Positions 1-6,153 of a stretch of 6,525 nucleotides of DNA are shown piece by piece (position 1 is the first letter of the stretch; every line of letters starts with the position of its first letter). Source of the DNA: Leptolinea sp. UBA1437 (GTDB lineage Bacteria > Chloroflexota > Anaerolineae > Anaerolineales > Anaerolineaceae). The position numbers and the translations under genes were made by a program. The notes beneath the pieces are model-generated. The model was given only the letters and a program-made list of their open reading frames with translations. It was not told the DNA's origin and did not search any database. Location of the stretch: NCBI GenBank assembly GCA_002329625.1, contig DCTP01000118.1, forward strand, positions 1-6,525, read 5' to 3'.

Positions 1-288
1 AATCTGAAACAACTCGCAAAAATCATGAATGATTCGCGGCTTCGTTTCGGAAATGAAAGAAATCTGGTTGACTTTCTCGGTATTACAGCTGGAGCAATTT
101 CACTTTTGGCATTAGTCAATGATCCCTTCAATCGTATCCGTGTAATCATTGAAGATGAAGTTTTACAAGCCGAGTCAGTCCAATTACATCCTTTGGTGAA
201 CACAGCAACCGTCATAATTAGCCGTGAAGGGTTAAAAGAGTTTTTATCTGTTACCGGTCATTCCATTTTTGTCGTTTCGTCGAAATGA
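1..288 (+). CDS. Prolyl-tRNA editing deacylase, ProX/YbaK family (C-terminal part, 5' end outside window)
   Basis: The frame is open from base 1 and ends at TGA 286-288, so about 95 residues of a protein normally near 160-170 are present. The ATG at 25 is internal: the eight codons before it (NLKQLAKI) continue the family's 'DLKKLAKLLG'-like segment. Visible family signatures are a G-I-T-x-G-A-I-S stretch followed by LVND, the HPLVNTATV block lining the substrate pocket, and a C-terminal VTGH. This arrangement is that of ProX/PrdX proteins, which hydrolyse Ala (or Cys) mischarged onto tRNA-Pro in trans in the cytoplasm. That activity is known for the family and inferred here. The stop lies only 12 bases from the stop of the convergent glycosyltransferase gene, and no terminator hairpin is visible between them. 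The family call is firm; the exact substrate is not readable from this half. Confidence 0.85.
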   Translation, partial: NLKQLAKIMNDSRLRFGNERNLVDFLGITAGAISLLALVNDPFNRIRVIIEDEVLQAESVQLHPLVNTATVIISREGLKEFLSVTGHSIFVVSSK

Positions 289-300
289 GATTGATTTTTC

Positions 301-1341
301 TTATGATCCGAATAAAAACGATAAATATTCTTCGGTAATTTTATCGATTGAAAAATGTGATTCGGCTTGTTCGCGAGCCGCTTTACGAAATTTTTGGTTT
401 TCCCGGTAGACTTTTTCCGCAGCGTCGATCAATGGGAAAAGGATCGGCTTTTCCAATTTCCAGACATCCGTTCCATAGGGGACAATAATCCCTCCAGCAC
501 CGGTAACATCTTTCAACGCCCCCGTATCAAATCCGATGACGGGCAATCCGCAAGCCAGAGCTTCAATAACCGAATTGGGACAGGCGGGGTTTAGTTCTAC
601 CGAAAACAACATATGGGATGAATTTTCCAGTTCGATTAATCTTGATTTTTCGATGATTCCCAAAAAGTCGACGGATACTAAAGCGGTTGAATCCGACATT
701 CTCTCAAAAACTTTTTCTCGAACAGCTTCGGGAACATTCCCGGCGATTCTTAAATGCACTTTTTGTGAAGTTCGATGGGACAATGCCATCGATAACGATA
801 ATGCTTGTTCCAGATTTTGCTCAGAACCATGTTCAAGGTTCCCTTCAACAATTAAGATTTCGATATCTTCGGACGAAAACTCGGGAACAATCGGTTTGAA
901 TTCGTTTATATCAACACCATTATAGATAATTCGGGAAGGCTTATCCGATAAAAATCCGTAAACTTCATTCCAATGTGTTTCACAAAAAGGGCTTTGATAG
1001 ACTATTCCGGTGGCGATGTGTTTTCTGAAAAAAGAAAGTCGGTTGTTTGCCAGATCCGCTTTTTTCCCGTACAACCAGCCGGACGGTCGGACACGATGAA
1101 TCCAGTTCATCCCGTTGAGTCTCTGAATAACCGGAATCCCCCGTTGTCGTGCAAAGTAAAGGGTCGGAATAAATTTTCGCGGAGCTCCGATTACCAAATA
1201 AGCACCAATATCCTTCCGCGAAGAATCGAAATGGGCAGTGATACCCTGTTTGGCGGCGGCTTTAATAAACCGTTGCTGAAAAGCAGCCGGTCCCCCTACG
1301 GATTTTATTTCCGGTAAAAGACACACAGTTTCCCGATTCAT
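301..1341 (-). CDS. GT4-family glycosyltransferase, last gene of the surface operon
   Basis: A 346-residue protein with the two-lobed GT-B layout of glycosyltransferase family 4. The N-terminal strand (TVCLLP) leads straight into a GGPAAF loop at residues 16-21. RLNG is at 74-77, the inter-lobe signature IIYNGVDINEF at about 138-148, and the donor-site block NPACPNSVIEALACGLPV at about 251-268, followed by IGFDTGAL. In that block the first Glu of the usual EX7E motif is absent, as in relatives with a (D/N)PxxPN version. The family transfers a sugar from a nucleotide sugar (acceptor unknown) at the cytoplasmic membrane face. No signal peptide or membrane segment is seen. ATG 1341 is chosen because it forms an ATGA overlap with the stop of the upstream SDR gene and places the first beta strand right at the N-terminus. 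An in-frame TTG at 1359 has a better Shine-Dalgarno and would add six residues. Neighbours suggest a surface-glycan role (inference). Confidence 0.87.
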   Translation of the reverse strand: MNRETVCLLPEIKSVGGPAAFQQRFIKAAAKQGITAHFDSSRKDIGAYLVIGAPRKFIPTLYFARQRGIPVIQRLNGMNWIHRVRPSGWLYGKKADLANNRLSFFRKHIATGIVYQSPFCETHWNEVYGFLSDKPSRIIYNGVDINEFKPIVPEFSSEDIEILIVEGNLEHGSEQNLEQALSLSMALSHRTSQKVHLRIAGNVPEAVREKVFERMSDSTALVSVDFLGIIEKSRLIELENSSHMLFSVELNPACPNSVIEALACGLPVIGFDTGALKDVTGAGGIIVPYGTDVWKLEKPILFPLIDAAEKVYRENQKFRKAAREQAESHFSIDKITEEYLSFLFGS

Positions 1342-2336
1342 TTGTTTTCCCGAAACCAATTCAAAGTCTCCTGTAATGCAGGTTCTATCGGCTGCGGCGG
1401 GGGCAGATGAAGCGCCAATCTGGAATTCTTGCCGTCATAATAAAAGTACTTTCCCGCCATTCGAAGCAGATTGATATCCGTTTTTTCGACGGGGAATAAG
1501 TCCGGATGTCGGTTCCGATATAAATATAAACGATTTGAAAAACCGGTCGGGAGTTGCATCCGAGGTGCCGGAGTCCCCGATAATTTTGCCAGATCGCCAA
1601 AGAATTGTTGAAACGACCGGTCTGTTCCGGATAAAAGGTAACGCCGGCCTTTTTCACCGTAATTCATCGCCTGAATCAAACCTTGTACAACTTCATTAAC
1701 ATGGATTAAATTGATGCCGCCTTCGATAAAAAATTTGGGCGGTTTATCATGAAATCGGGCAATCAAACCGGTATTTCTGCGATAGTAATCCCCCGGTCCG
1801 ATCACGAACATGGGGTTACAGATGACAATATCCATTCCATAAGCGATCGCCCACTGCGTTTCATATTCCGCCAATAACTTTGACCAAGCGAACGGCCAAC
1901 TTTCGAGCGTCCGATCCCATCCGTGTGTCTCACCGACCGGTTTCGGTGAACGGTGTCTGTCCGGTGAAAGCTCAGCCGTTCCCATCGTAACGGCAGAGCT
2001 CATTAGGATAATTCGTTTGACGTGAGCATTGAAAGAAGCTTGAAAAATTCTTCGTGTTCCTCCGACGTTGACATCCATCAGACGGGTCAGATTCCTGCCG
2101 GAAAATTGCTGCGCGCCCAGATGAAAGACAATCTCAGGATGATAGGAAAAAGCATTTTCTATGGAACTTTCATCGGTTAAATCTCCGATGACCCGTTGGA
2201 TGGGCAATCCTTCGATCATTTTCAATGAACTGCTAAGACGATGGAACCCGATCACCTGATATCCTCTCTCGCATAGTTCCCGACAAAGAGCTGATCCAAT
2301 AAAGCCGGTTGCACCGGTAACTAAGATCGTTGTCAT
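1338..2336 (-). CDS. Extended short-chain dehydrogenase/epimerase-like protein with Tyr-to-Phe active site
   Basis: A 332-residue NAD(P)-binding protein of the extended SDR (epimerase/dehydratase, dihydroflavonol-reductase-like) type. The Rossmann glycine motif TGATGFIG is at residues 7-14. Arg33 after the second strand hints at NADP(H) preference. GDLTD is at 51-55, the HLGA segment at 72-75 and the catalytic-serine region MSSAVTMG at 112-119. The YxxxK position reads FAWSK (149-153): Lys153 is kept, but the catalytic Tyr is Phe149, encoded by TTC at 1892-1890. NPMFVIGPGD at 174-183 matches the family's sugar-pocket region. Loss of the Tyr would be expected to weaken ordinary SDR redox chemistry, so this may be a specialised or non-redox member; that is inference. 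It starts 8 bases after the LysM gene (weak AAAGA site) and overlaps the glycosyltransferase by 4 bases. A nucleotide-sugar or surface-lipid substrate is plausible but unproven. Confidence 0.87.
   Translation of the reverse strand: MTTILVTGATGFIGSALCRELCERGYQVIGFHRLSSSLKMIEGLPIQRVIGDLTDESSIENAFSYHPEIVFHLGAQQFSGRNLTRLMDVNVGGTRRIFQASFNAHVKRIILMSSAVTMGTAELSPDRHRSPKPVGETHGWDRTLESWPFAWSKLLAEYETQWAIAYGMDIVICNPMFVIGPGDYYRRNTGLIARFHDKPPKFFIEGGINLIHVNEVVQGLIQAMNYGEKGRRYLLSGTDRSFQQFFGDLAKLSGTPAPRMQLPTGFSNRLYLYRNRHPDLFPVEKTDINLLRMAGKYFYYDGKNSRLALHLPPPQPIEPALQETLNWFRENK
1368..1372 (-). promoter_or_regulatory. AGGAG Shine-Dalgarno supporting an alternative TTG start of the GT4 gene
   Basis: On the minus strand AGGAG lies 8 bases before an in-frame TTG at 1359-1357, and 26 bases before the preferred ATG at 1341-1339. 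The ATG has only a weak GGGA six bases upstream but is coupled to the upstream stop codon by ATGA. AGGAG also encodes part of the SDR C-terminus, so it may be coincidental. If used, the glycosyltransferase gains six residues and the gene overlap becomes 22 bases. Confidence 0.35.
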
Positions 2337-2344
2337 TTTAATCT

Positions 2345-3166
2345 TTAATAGGCTTCAACCCAAACGGATATATCCCGAATCATTCCGCTCAGGGAATAAA
2401 CGAAAAGAGACGGATCCTGTTCAACCGAATTTGTTTTTCCGCGGATGCCGACAACTTTTCCGTCTTCGTTATAAGCTGCGATGAAGATTGATTTCGTTTT
2501 TTCCATAGCGGCTTGTTTAAAATGAAGAATCACTTTTGCGCTTTTTTTGTCCGATGAAAAAACTATTTCCTTTGACCATTGAGACTCATCCAAGCGCAAA
2601 GACAGAGACGTATCTTTTGCTAATTCCAACGAATCAATTGTACATTGAACAGTGTCCGTACCCGATAATCGATTATCGAAACGAAATAAAACGGGTATCG
2701 ATTCATCCGGAAGCACTTGGTTGACAATCGGACTGCTGACACTTTCCCGAATTCCCCCTTCCGAATCTGTGGTCTGCGCGATCAATCGGATATTGTAAGC
2801 GGTACGGTCGCCGATATTTTTGATTTGTGTCAAACATTCAGCGGTTTGGTCGGGATTCAGATAACAATCCGCAGGCTGAATCGCAAGGTATTCGTTATAT
2901 CGATTTTGAAGATACCGATTATAAGAAATTGAATCTGCGGGAGGAATTTGTAATTCCTCTCCCACCATTAATAAATCGGGATCGATTTGGGGATTCGCCT
3001 TGATCAACTGCTCTTGACTCAGATTGAATCGGGCGGCAATTTCCGAAAGAGTGTCTCCTTTTTTTACCCGATAAGTTTGCTCCGAATCTTGAGCAAGTAC
3101 TTTAATAATCATAAAGAAATTTACCAAAAGAATGAAAAAGAAAGCCGAAAAACGAAAATATTTCAT
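2345..3166 (-). CDS. Secreted LysM-domain protein with two FxLYD-like beta-sandwich modules
   Basis: A 273-residue exported protein from ATG 3166. Residues 1-25 form a signal peptide: K/R-containing start, long Phe/Leu/Ile core, and a likely signal peptidase I cut after VLA25. Residues 32-75 are one LysM (YRVKKGDTLSEIAARF ... VGEELQIPP), a peptidoglycan or chitin-type glycan binding module. After a Tyr-rich linker, residues about 100-175 and 196-273 look like two FxLYD-type beta-sandwiches: the first has CLTQIKNIGDRTAYNIRL and LPDESIPVLFRF, the second IFIAAYNEDGKVVG. The module naming is by pattern, without a profile search. No catalytic residues are recognised, so a wall-attached binding or structural protein is the likely role. 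The in-frame TTG at 3205 is rejected because it would place 13 non-signal residues before the signal peptide. It is first in the operon with the SDR and GT4 genes. Confidence 0.82.
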   Translation of the reverse strand: MKYFRFSAFFFILLVNFFMIIKVLAQDSEQTYRVKKGDTLSEIAARFNLSQEQLIKANPQIDPDLLMVGEELQIPPADSISYNRYLQNRYNEYLAIQPADCYLNPDQTAECLTQIKNIGDRTAYNIRLIAQTTDSEGGIRESVSSPIVNQVLPDESIPVLFRFDNRLSGTDTVQCTIDSLELAKDTSLSLRLDESQWSKEIVFSSDKKSAKVILHFKQAAMEKTKSIFIAAYNEDGKVVGIRGKTNSVEQDPSLFVYSLSGMIRDISVWVEAY

Positions 3167-3172
3167 GATTTG

Positions 3173-3202
3173 ATCGTACCACAGACTGTTAACCGAAATC
3201 AA
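3173..3202 (-). promoter_or_regulatory. Candidate promoter of the LysM-SDR-GT4 operon, possibly leaderless
   Basis: On the minus strand TTGATT (3202-3197) and TACGAT (3178-3173) are 18 bases apart, each matching four of six consensus bases. The -10 box ends six bases before the LysM ATG, so a start about seven bases downstream would fall on the A of ATG. There is no convincing Shine-Dalgarno before this ATG, which agrees with a leaderless message. The match is moderate and could be chance. Confidence 0.35.
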
Positions 3203-3238
3203 CAAAATAAGGAAAGAGTTTCCCTCGAATGCATTAAA

Positions 3239-3279
3239 TAAAAAGGAGGCTACCGAAAAATGATCCGGCCTCCTTTTTA
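3239..3279 (-). terminator. Rho-independent terminator after the cysteine-rich secreted protein gene
   Basis: A perfect 12-base inverted repeat (3239-3250 with 3268-3279) contains a GGAGGC/GCCTCC core flanked by A and T runs, with a 17-base loop. Read on the minus strand, the stem ends GCCTCC and runs into TTTTTATTTAAT, a good U-tract. It sits about 20 bases past the stop at 3301, so it ends that transcript and separates it from the LysM operon. The symmetric A/T flanks mean it could also work in the + direction, though no + strand gene needs it. Confidence 0.85.
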
Positions 3280-3300
3280 GAAGTTATCGACGCTATAATT

Positions 3301-4614
3301 TTACGGTTCCGATGTTTCTTCGATAATTATCGGTTGTGCCGCTTCTTCTTCCAAATTAACCAAAGATGGGTCTTCCAGTAAATAGCGGTCAACCGGCTCA
3401 TCTTTGTCCCGATCTTCCAATCTTGAAGGTTCATCTATAAAATTGATATCTTTTGAACTGTTTGCCAGGTCTCTGGACTCGGTTCCTTCAACTATGCCAT
3501 CCAACCACCATTTATTGGAACCGGCGTCACTGACATCGAAACCGACTATGAGTTCCGAGTTTTGTAATGGGTTTGCTGCCGGGACATTGCATAAATTATT
3601 AACCATTCCCCGGACAGCAATTTTCGTATTAGGAGGAACCCGCAGCCACCATAAAGAATTTTCTTCGTAACAATTATTTCCTACTGCTCGATCTTGATCG
3701 CAAAAATAATATGTCGGGCCGATATATGTATCATCCTCATCCAGTATCTTCCAGGCATAATGGCGGAAGCCTGAAACTTTGCATCCCGGATAAAGATATT
3801 TACATCCGACATTGAATCTTTGTTCATCTAATTCCACCCAGCGCGGAAGTTCGACAACCGTAGAATAAAATTGATCTGGATTTTCAACAATAAAGAAATA
3901 ATTCATGGAGCAAACCCGTCTTCCCGACGGATCGATAAAATAACCGCCGTCTACATAATTGTGTGGCGTAACCGGCAGAAAATTTAAACCATCACAAAGG
4001 CTTCCTTTAGATTCCAAAGCTCCCTGACCTTGTTTTTTACTGTTGTTAATCTGAACATAAAAATCGATGTGCAAATATTCCGGATCGGAATCCTTCTCAT
4101 TTCCTCTGGTCAGCTCATGCGAAAAATTGACGATTTTGCCGCGAACGGATACGGCTTTTCCGGAGCCTACCATCAGTTGATTGTTTTGAAGGGTACAAGC
4201 CGATCCGCTGTCGGCATCGGCGAAATTATTAATCGGTGTGGCGACTGCTGAAAGTTCTTTGCAGAGAAAAGCGCTGCTGTCGGTAAAATATGCCCGACCG
4301 TCTATTTTAGCCCATCTCGGCAGAACCGTACCCACTGTTGCACCGCTATTGTTCGCAACGATGAAATAAAAGTATGCATCGGTTGAACATTTTTTATAAT
4401 ATCCTACCGTGGTGTCACTTCCGATAAGGGCCAACCCGATTTCGCCTCCGGAATCTCCTTCATTGATCGCATCAATGAGTCCCGGATCGATATTTTTTGC
4501 AACCGTGACCGGAAATAAATTTGGGTTTGTCTGATCCCCGGCGGCTTCAGCGGAAAAAGGGATCAGGAATATGACAAAAAGAAAAAGGAGAAAAGGAATT
4601 TTTCGGGCGTTCAT
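3301..4614 (-). CDS. Unrecognised secreted cysteine-rich protein with two diverged internal repeats
   Basis: A 437-residue protein that I do not recognise. Residues 1 to about 24 are a signal peptide (NARK start, hydrophobic core, AEA cleavage site). The mature part holds two related segments, about 76-189 and 235-363. Both have an aromatic Y-F-x-F-I-V strand, then LPRW, then a Cys-containing stretch, then a V/A-V-R-G strand (RGKIVNF at 158-164, RGMVNNL at 335-341), then an acidic F-x-V strand. Ten cysteines, an even number, suit disulfides outside the membrane. The last 55 residues are an acidic, low-complexity tail (EDRDKDEP, NLEEEAAQ) with no anchor, LPXTG or membrane helix. ATG 4614 is chosen over ATG 4623 because AAGGAT lies 7 bases before it. 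It is a single-gene transcript with its own promoter and terminator. A secreted or surface-binding role is a guess from architecture only; no enzyme motif is seen. Confidence 0.8.
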   Translation of the reverse strand: MNARKIPFLLFLFVIFLIPFSAEAAGDQTNPNLFPVTVAKNIDPGLIDAINEGDSGGEIGLALIGSDTTVGYYKKCSTDAYFYFIVANNSGATVGTVLPRWAKIDGRAYFTDSSAFLCKELSAVATPINNFADADSGSACTLQNNQLMVGSGKAVSVRGKIVNFSHELTRGNEKDSDPEYLHIDFYVQINNSKKQGQGALESKGSLCDGLNFLPVTPHNYVDGGYFIDPSGRRVCSMNYFFIVENPDQFYSTVVELPRWVELDEQRFNVGCKYLYPGCKVSGFRHYAWKILDEDDTYIGPTYYFCDQDRAVGNNCYEENSLWWLRVPPNTKIAVRGMVNNLCNVPAANPLQNSELIVGFDVSDAGSNKWWLDGIVEGTESRDLANSSKDINFIDEPSRLEDRDKDEPVDRYLLEDPSLVNLEEEAAQPIIIEETSEP

Positions 4615-4621
4615 AAGCTGC

Positions 4622-4627
4622 ATCCTT
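4622..4627 (-). promoter_or_regulatory. Ribosome binding site deciding the start of the 437-residue secreted protein
   Basis: AAGGAT on the minus strand is 7 bases before ATG 4614-4612. It overlaps the other candidate ATG at 4623-4621, which therefore cannot use it. This favours the shorter protein, starting MNARK. Confidence 0.65.
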
Positions 4628-4656
4628 ATTTGATGGAATATTTTAAAATCTTATTA

Positions 4657-4684
4657 ATCATAAAGTGTGCATCATTCATGCCAA
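4657..4684 (-). promoter_or_regulatory. Sigma-70-type promoter of the cysteine-rich secreted protein gene
   Basis: On the minus strand TTGGCA (4684-4679) and TATGAT (4662-4657) are separated by 16 bases, each matching five of six consensus bases. Transcription would begin near 4650, giving a leader of roughly 35-40 bases before ATG 4614 that includes the AAGGAT site. It lies downstream of the ppk2 terminator, so the gene is probably transcribed on its own. Confidence 0.6.
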
Positions 4685-4749
4685 TTATGAAAATATTTGT
4701 TCAATCGATAATTTCAATCGTTTATTTTTATAATCGGACGGCTCGGATT

Positions 4750-4788
4750 ATAAAAAAAGACTCCATTTGTTTAAACAAACGGAATCTT
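4750..4788 (-). terminator. Rho-independent terminator of ppk2 (minus strand only)
   Basis: Bases 4757-4772 and 4773-4788 form a 16-base inverted repeat with two imperfect positions. In minus-strand RNA both imperfections are G-U wobbles, whereas in + strand RNA they would be A-C mismatches, so the hairpin fits minus-strand transcription. The stem has a TTAA-like tip and is followed on the minus strand by seven T residues. It lies 41 bases after the ppk2 stop. Confidence 0.85.
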
Positions 4789-4828
4789 CTGCATTTATTT
4801 TTTTTCGAAACTATATACGGAGTACAAA

Positions 4829-5773
4829 TCAGTAAATTTCAGGAACGAATGTCTGATCACTGATAGGCGGCCTGACATATCCCTCATCAGACTGTCGGGG
4901 CGGCAAAACAATCGGCTCCGGTGTCAAATCTTCATAAGGGATTAGGCTCAGCAGATGATGAATACAGTTCAGGCGCGCTTTCTGTTTATCATCGGCGTTG
5001 ACCACGTACCAGGGGGATTGTTTTGTGTCGGTGTAATAAAACATTTCATCTTTTGCTTTAGAATATTCCACCCATTTGCTGCGAGCCGTCAAATCCATCG
5101 GGCTGAGTTTCCAACGTTTGGTAATATCATTAATCCGATCCTGGAATCGTTTTTCCTGTTCTTCGTCACTTACGGAGAACCAATATTTGATCAGAATGAT
5201 GCCGGAGCGAATCAGCATTCTTTCGAATTCGGGGGCACTGCGGAAAAATTCCGTTACCTCTTCTTCGGTGCAAAATCCCATAACCCGTTCCACTCCCGCC
5301 CGGTTATACCAACTTCGATCAAACAAAACCATCTCCCCCGCCGCCGGCAATTGAGCGACATATCGTTGAAAATACCATTGTGTTTTTTCCTTTTCGGTCG
5401 GGACCGGTAAGGCGACGACACGAACAATCCGTGGGTTCAGTAACTCGGTGATCCTTTTAATCACTCCGCCTTTTCCGGCTGCGTCCCGTCCTTCAAAGAT
5501 TACGACGACTTTCAATCCCTTTTCCTTAATCCACCCCTGTAGTTTTACGAGCTCGATTTGCAATTTTTCCAGTTCTTTTTCATATTCTTTTTTGCTGAGG
5601 GGAGGTTTTGTGTAAGGCATACCACACGGGATACTTGTACTTTTCGAGTTTGACATTACGGAAATTACGTCTTTTTTCTTTTCGTTTTCCTTTTTTTCAT
5701 TTGATAGTTCTGTTTGTCTCGATCCTATTTTCTGATCGATTTTCTTCTTTTTCTTCTTTTTTTCTTTTGCCAT
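4829..5773 (-). CDS. ppk2: Polyphosphate kinase 2, class I (single PPK2 domain)
   Basis: A 314-residue PPK2 of the P-loop kinase fold, which moves phosphate between polyphosphate and nucleoside diphosphates in the cytoplasm. Landmarks, counting from ATG 5773: Walker A GRDAAGKGG at 95-103, Walker B-like LFDRSWYNRAGVERVMGF starting near 150, and the lid segment QDRINDITKRWKLSPMDL near 211-228. Further family blocks are W-Y-F-Q-R-Y at 133-138 and WYVVNADDK at 255-263. One domain of this size fits class I, commonly ADP-directed; the nucleotide preference is not proven. The N-terminus is a Lys run (seven consecutive Lys at residues 5-11) plus a charged linker to about residue 55. ATG 5773 is chosen because GAGG lies 5 bases before it. 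An in-frame ATG at 5908 would add 45 residues of no family character, has no ribosome site and lies in transposase-relic sequence. Confidence 0.93.
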   Translation of the reverse strand: MAKEKKKKKKKIDQKIGSRQTELSNEKKENEKKKDVISVMSNSKSTSIPCGMPYTKPPLSKKEYEKELEKLQIELVKLQGWIKEKGLKVVVIFEGRDAAGKGGVIKRITELLNPRIVRVVALPVPTEKEKTQWYFQRYVAQLPAAGEMVLFDRSWYNRAGVERVMGFCTEEEVTEFFRSAPEFERMLIRSGIILIKYWFSVSDEEQEKRFQDRINDITKRWKLSPMDLTARSKWVEYSKAKDEMFYYTDTKQSPWYVVNADDKQKARLNCIHHLLSLIPYEDLTPEPIVLPPRQSDEGYVRPPISDQTFVPEIY

Positions 5774-5778
5774 AGTAG

Positions 5779-5782
5779 CCTC
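5779..5782 (-). promoter_or_regulatory. Ribosome binding site deciding the ppk2 start
   Basis: GAGG on the minus strand, 5 bases before ATG 5773-5771. The competing ATG at 5908 has no comparable site, so the 314-residue product is favoured over the 359-residue one. Confidence 0.55.
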
Positions 5783-5897
5783 GACTTTCACTGGGAAAGA
5801 AAAATGACTTATCATCCGGTCTGCTGATGATTTAATTGTACTTCCGATACGATCTGAAAAAAAGATGAGCGCTTTCTCGCAGTGGTGAAGTGAAAAA

Positions 5898-6023
5898 TCA
5901 TTTACCATATGCTGCCAACCACTCTAATAGTTGAGCGGCTTCTCGGGCGCTAAACTTCCTTTCTATGGCTTGTTCAATAACTGTGATTCGTCGTGCTTTT
6001 TTGATATCCGTTTTGATTTTCAT
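5898..6023 (-). pseudogene. Remnant of an IS transposase: N-terminal helix-turn-helix only
   Basis: A 41-codon minus-strand frame (ATG 6023, TGA 5900-5898) encodes a basic start (MKIKTDIKKARR) and then RITVIEQAIERKFSAREAAQ, followed by LLEWLAAYGK. The middle matches, by eye, the first helices of the HTH at the front of ISNCY/IS481-like integrase-type transposases, where 'R-I-x-V-L-E-x-V-I-x-G-x-x-S-x-x-E-A-A-x-L-L-x-L-S-x-R-Q' is usual. The recognition helix (LSxRQVxRL) is missing and the text jumps to a piece resembling the later W-R-L-L-A-A-Y-R-K segment, as an in-frame internal deletion would produce. No catalytic (DDE) domain follows; the sequence runs into the ppk2 leader. AAGGA abuts the ATG with no spacing. 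It is most likely dead. A small genuine HTH peptide is the alternative. The family call rests on pattern recognition alone. Confidence 0.5.
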
Positions 6024-6077
6024 TCCTTCGGTGAAACTTTATTTTTCGGAAGGGACCGGTACCTCATCGAAATGACA
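6024..6077 (-). mobile_element. Possible left-end leader of the decayed insertion sequence
   Basis: Upstream of the transposase relic, the minus strand begins TGTCATTTCGATGAGG at 6077 and reaches the relic's ATG 54 bases later. Integrase-type IS elements often start with TGTCATTT-like ends a short way before the transposase gene, so this could be the old terminus. No matching inverted end and no target duplication is visible in the window. Support is weak. Confidence 0.2.
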
Positions 6078-6114
6078 TTATTGCTGAATAACAACACAGA
6101 ATCGTCGGTCGTCC

Positions 6115-6142
6115 TTGACAGGCTTTTAAAAGTTGCTATAAT
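6115..6142 (+). promoter_or_regulatory. Consensus promoter of tRNA-Asn
   Basis: TTGACA (6115-6120) and TATAAT (6137-6142) are both perfect, with a 16-base spacer and TGC before the -10 (extended -10). The spacer contains a 10-base palindrome, CTTTTAAAAG, at 6123-6132. The start site would be near 6149, only about five bases before the mature tRNA. The short GC-containing stretch GGCG after the -10 resembles discriminators of stable-RNA promoters under stringent control (inference). Confidence 0.9.
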
Positions 6143-6153
6143 TTAGGCGTTGA

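Noticed and set aside
536..925. Open frame of 129 codons on the + strand within the glycosyltransferase gene
   Set aside because: It lies antisense to a well-supported GT4 gene, and its translation shows no domain or signal. It is a shadow frame.
3211..3223. Short hairpin GGAAA-GAG-TTTCC in the leader region upstream of the LysM gene, considered as a regulatory element
   Set aside because: It has only five base pairs with no T run and no riboswitch-like conserved core. It would lie upstream of the predicted transcription start.
4955..5410. Open frame of 151 codons on the + strand opposite ppk2
   Set aside because: It is antisense to strongly conserved PPK2 motifs, and its product has no recognisable features.
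5838..5850. TACAAT on the minus strand upstream of ppk2, considered as its -10 box
   Set aside because: No acceptable -35 box is found 16-18 bases upstream, only a T run, so a ppk2 promoter cannot be placed.
5931..6146. Open frame of 71 codons on the + strand before the tRNA
   Set aside because: It runs through the tRNA promoter's -35 and -10 boxes, has no ribosome site and is opposite the transposase relic.
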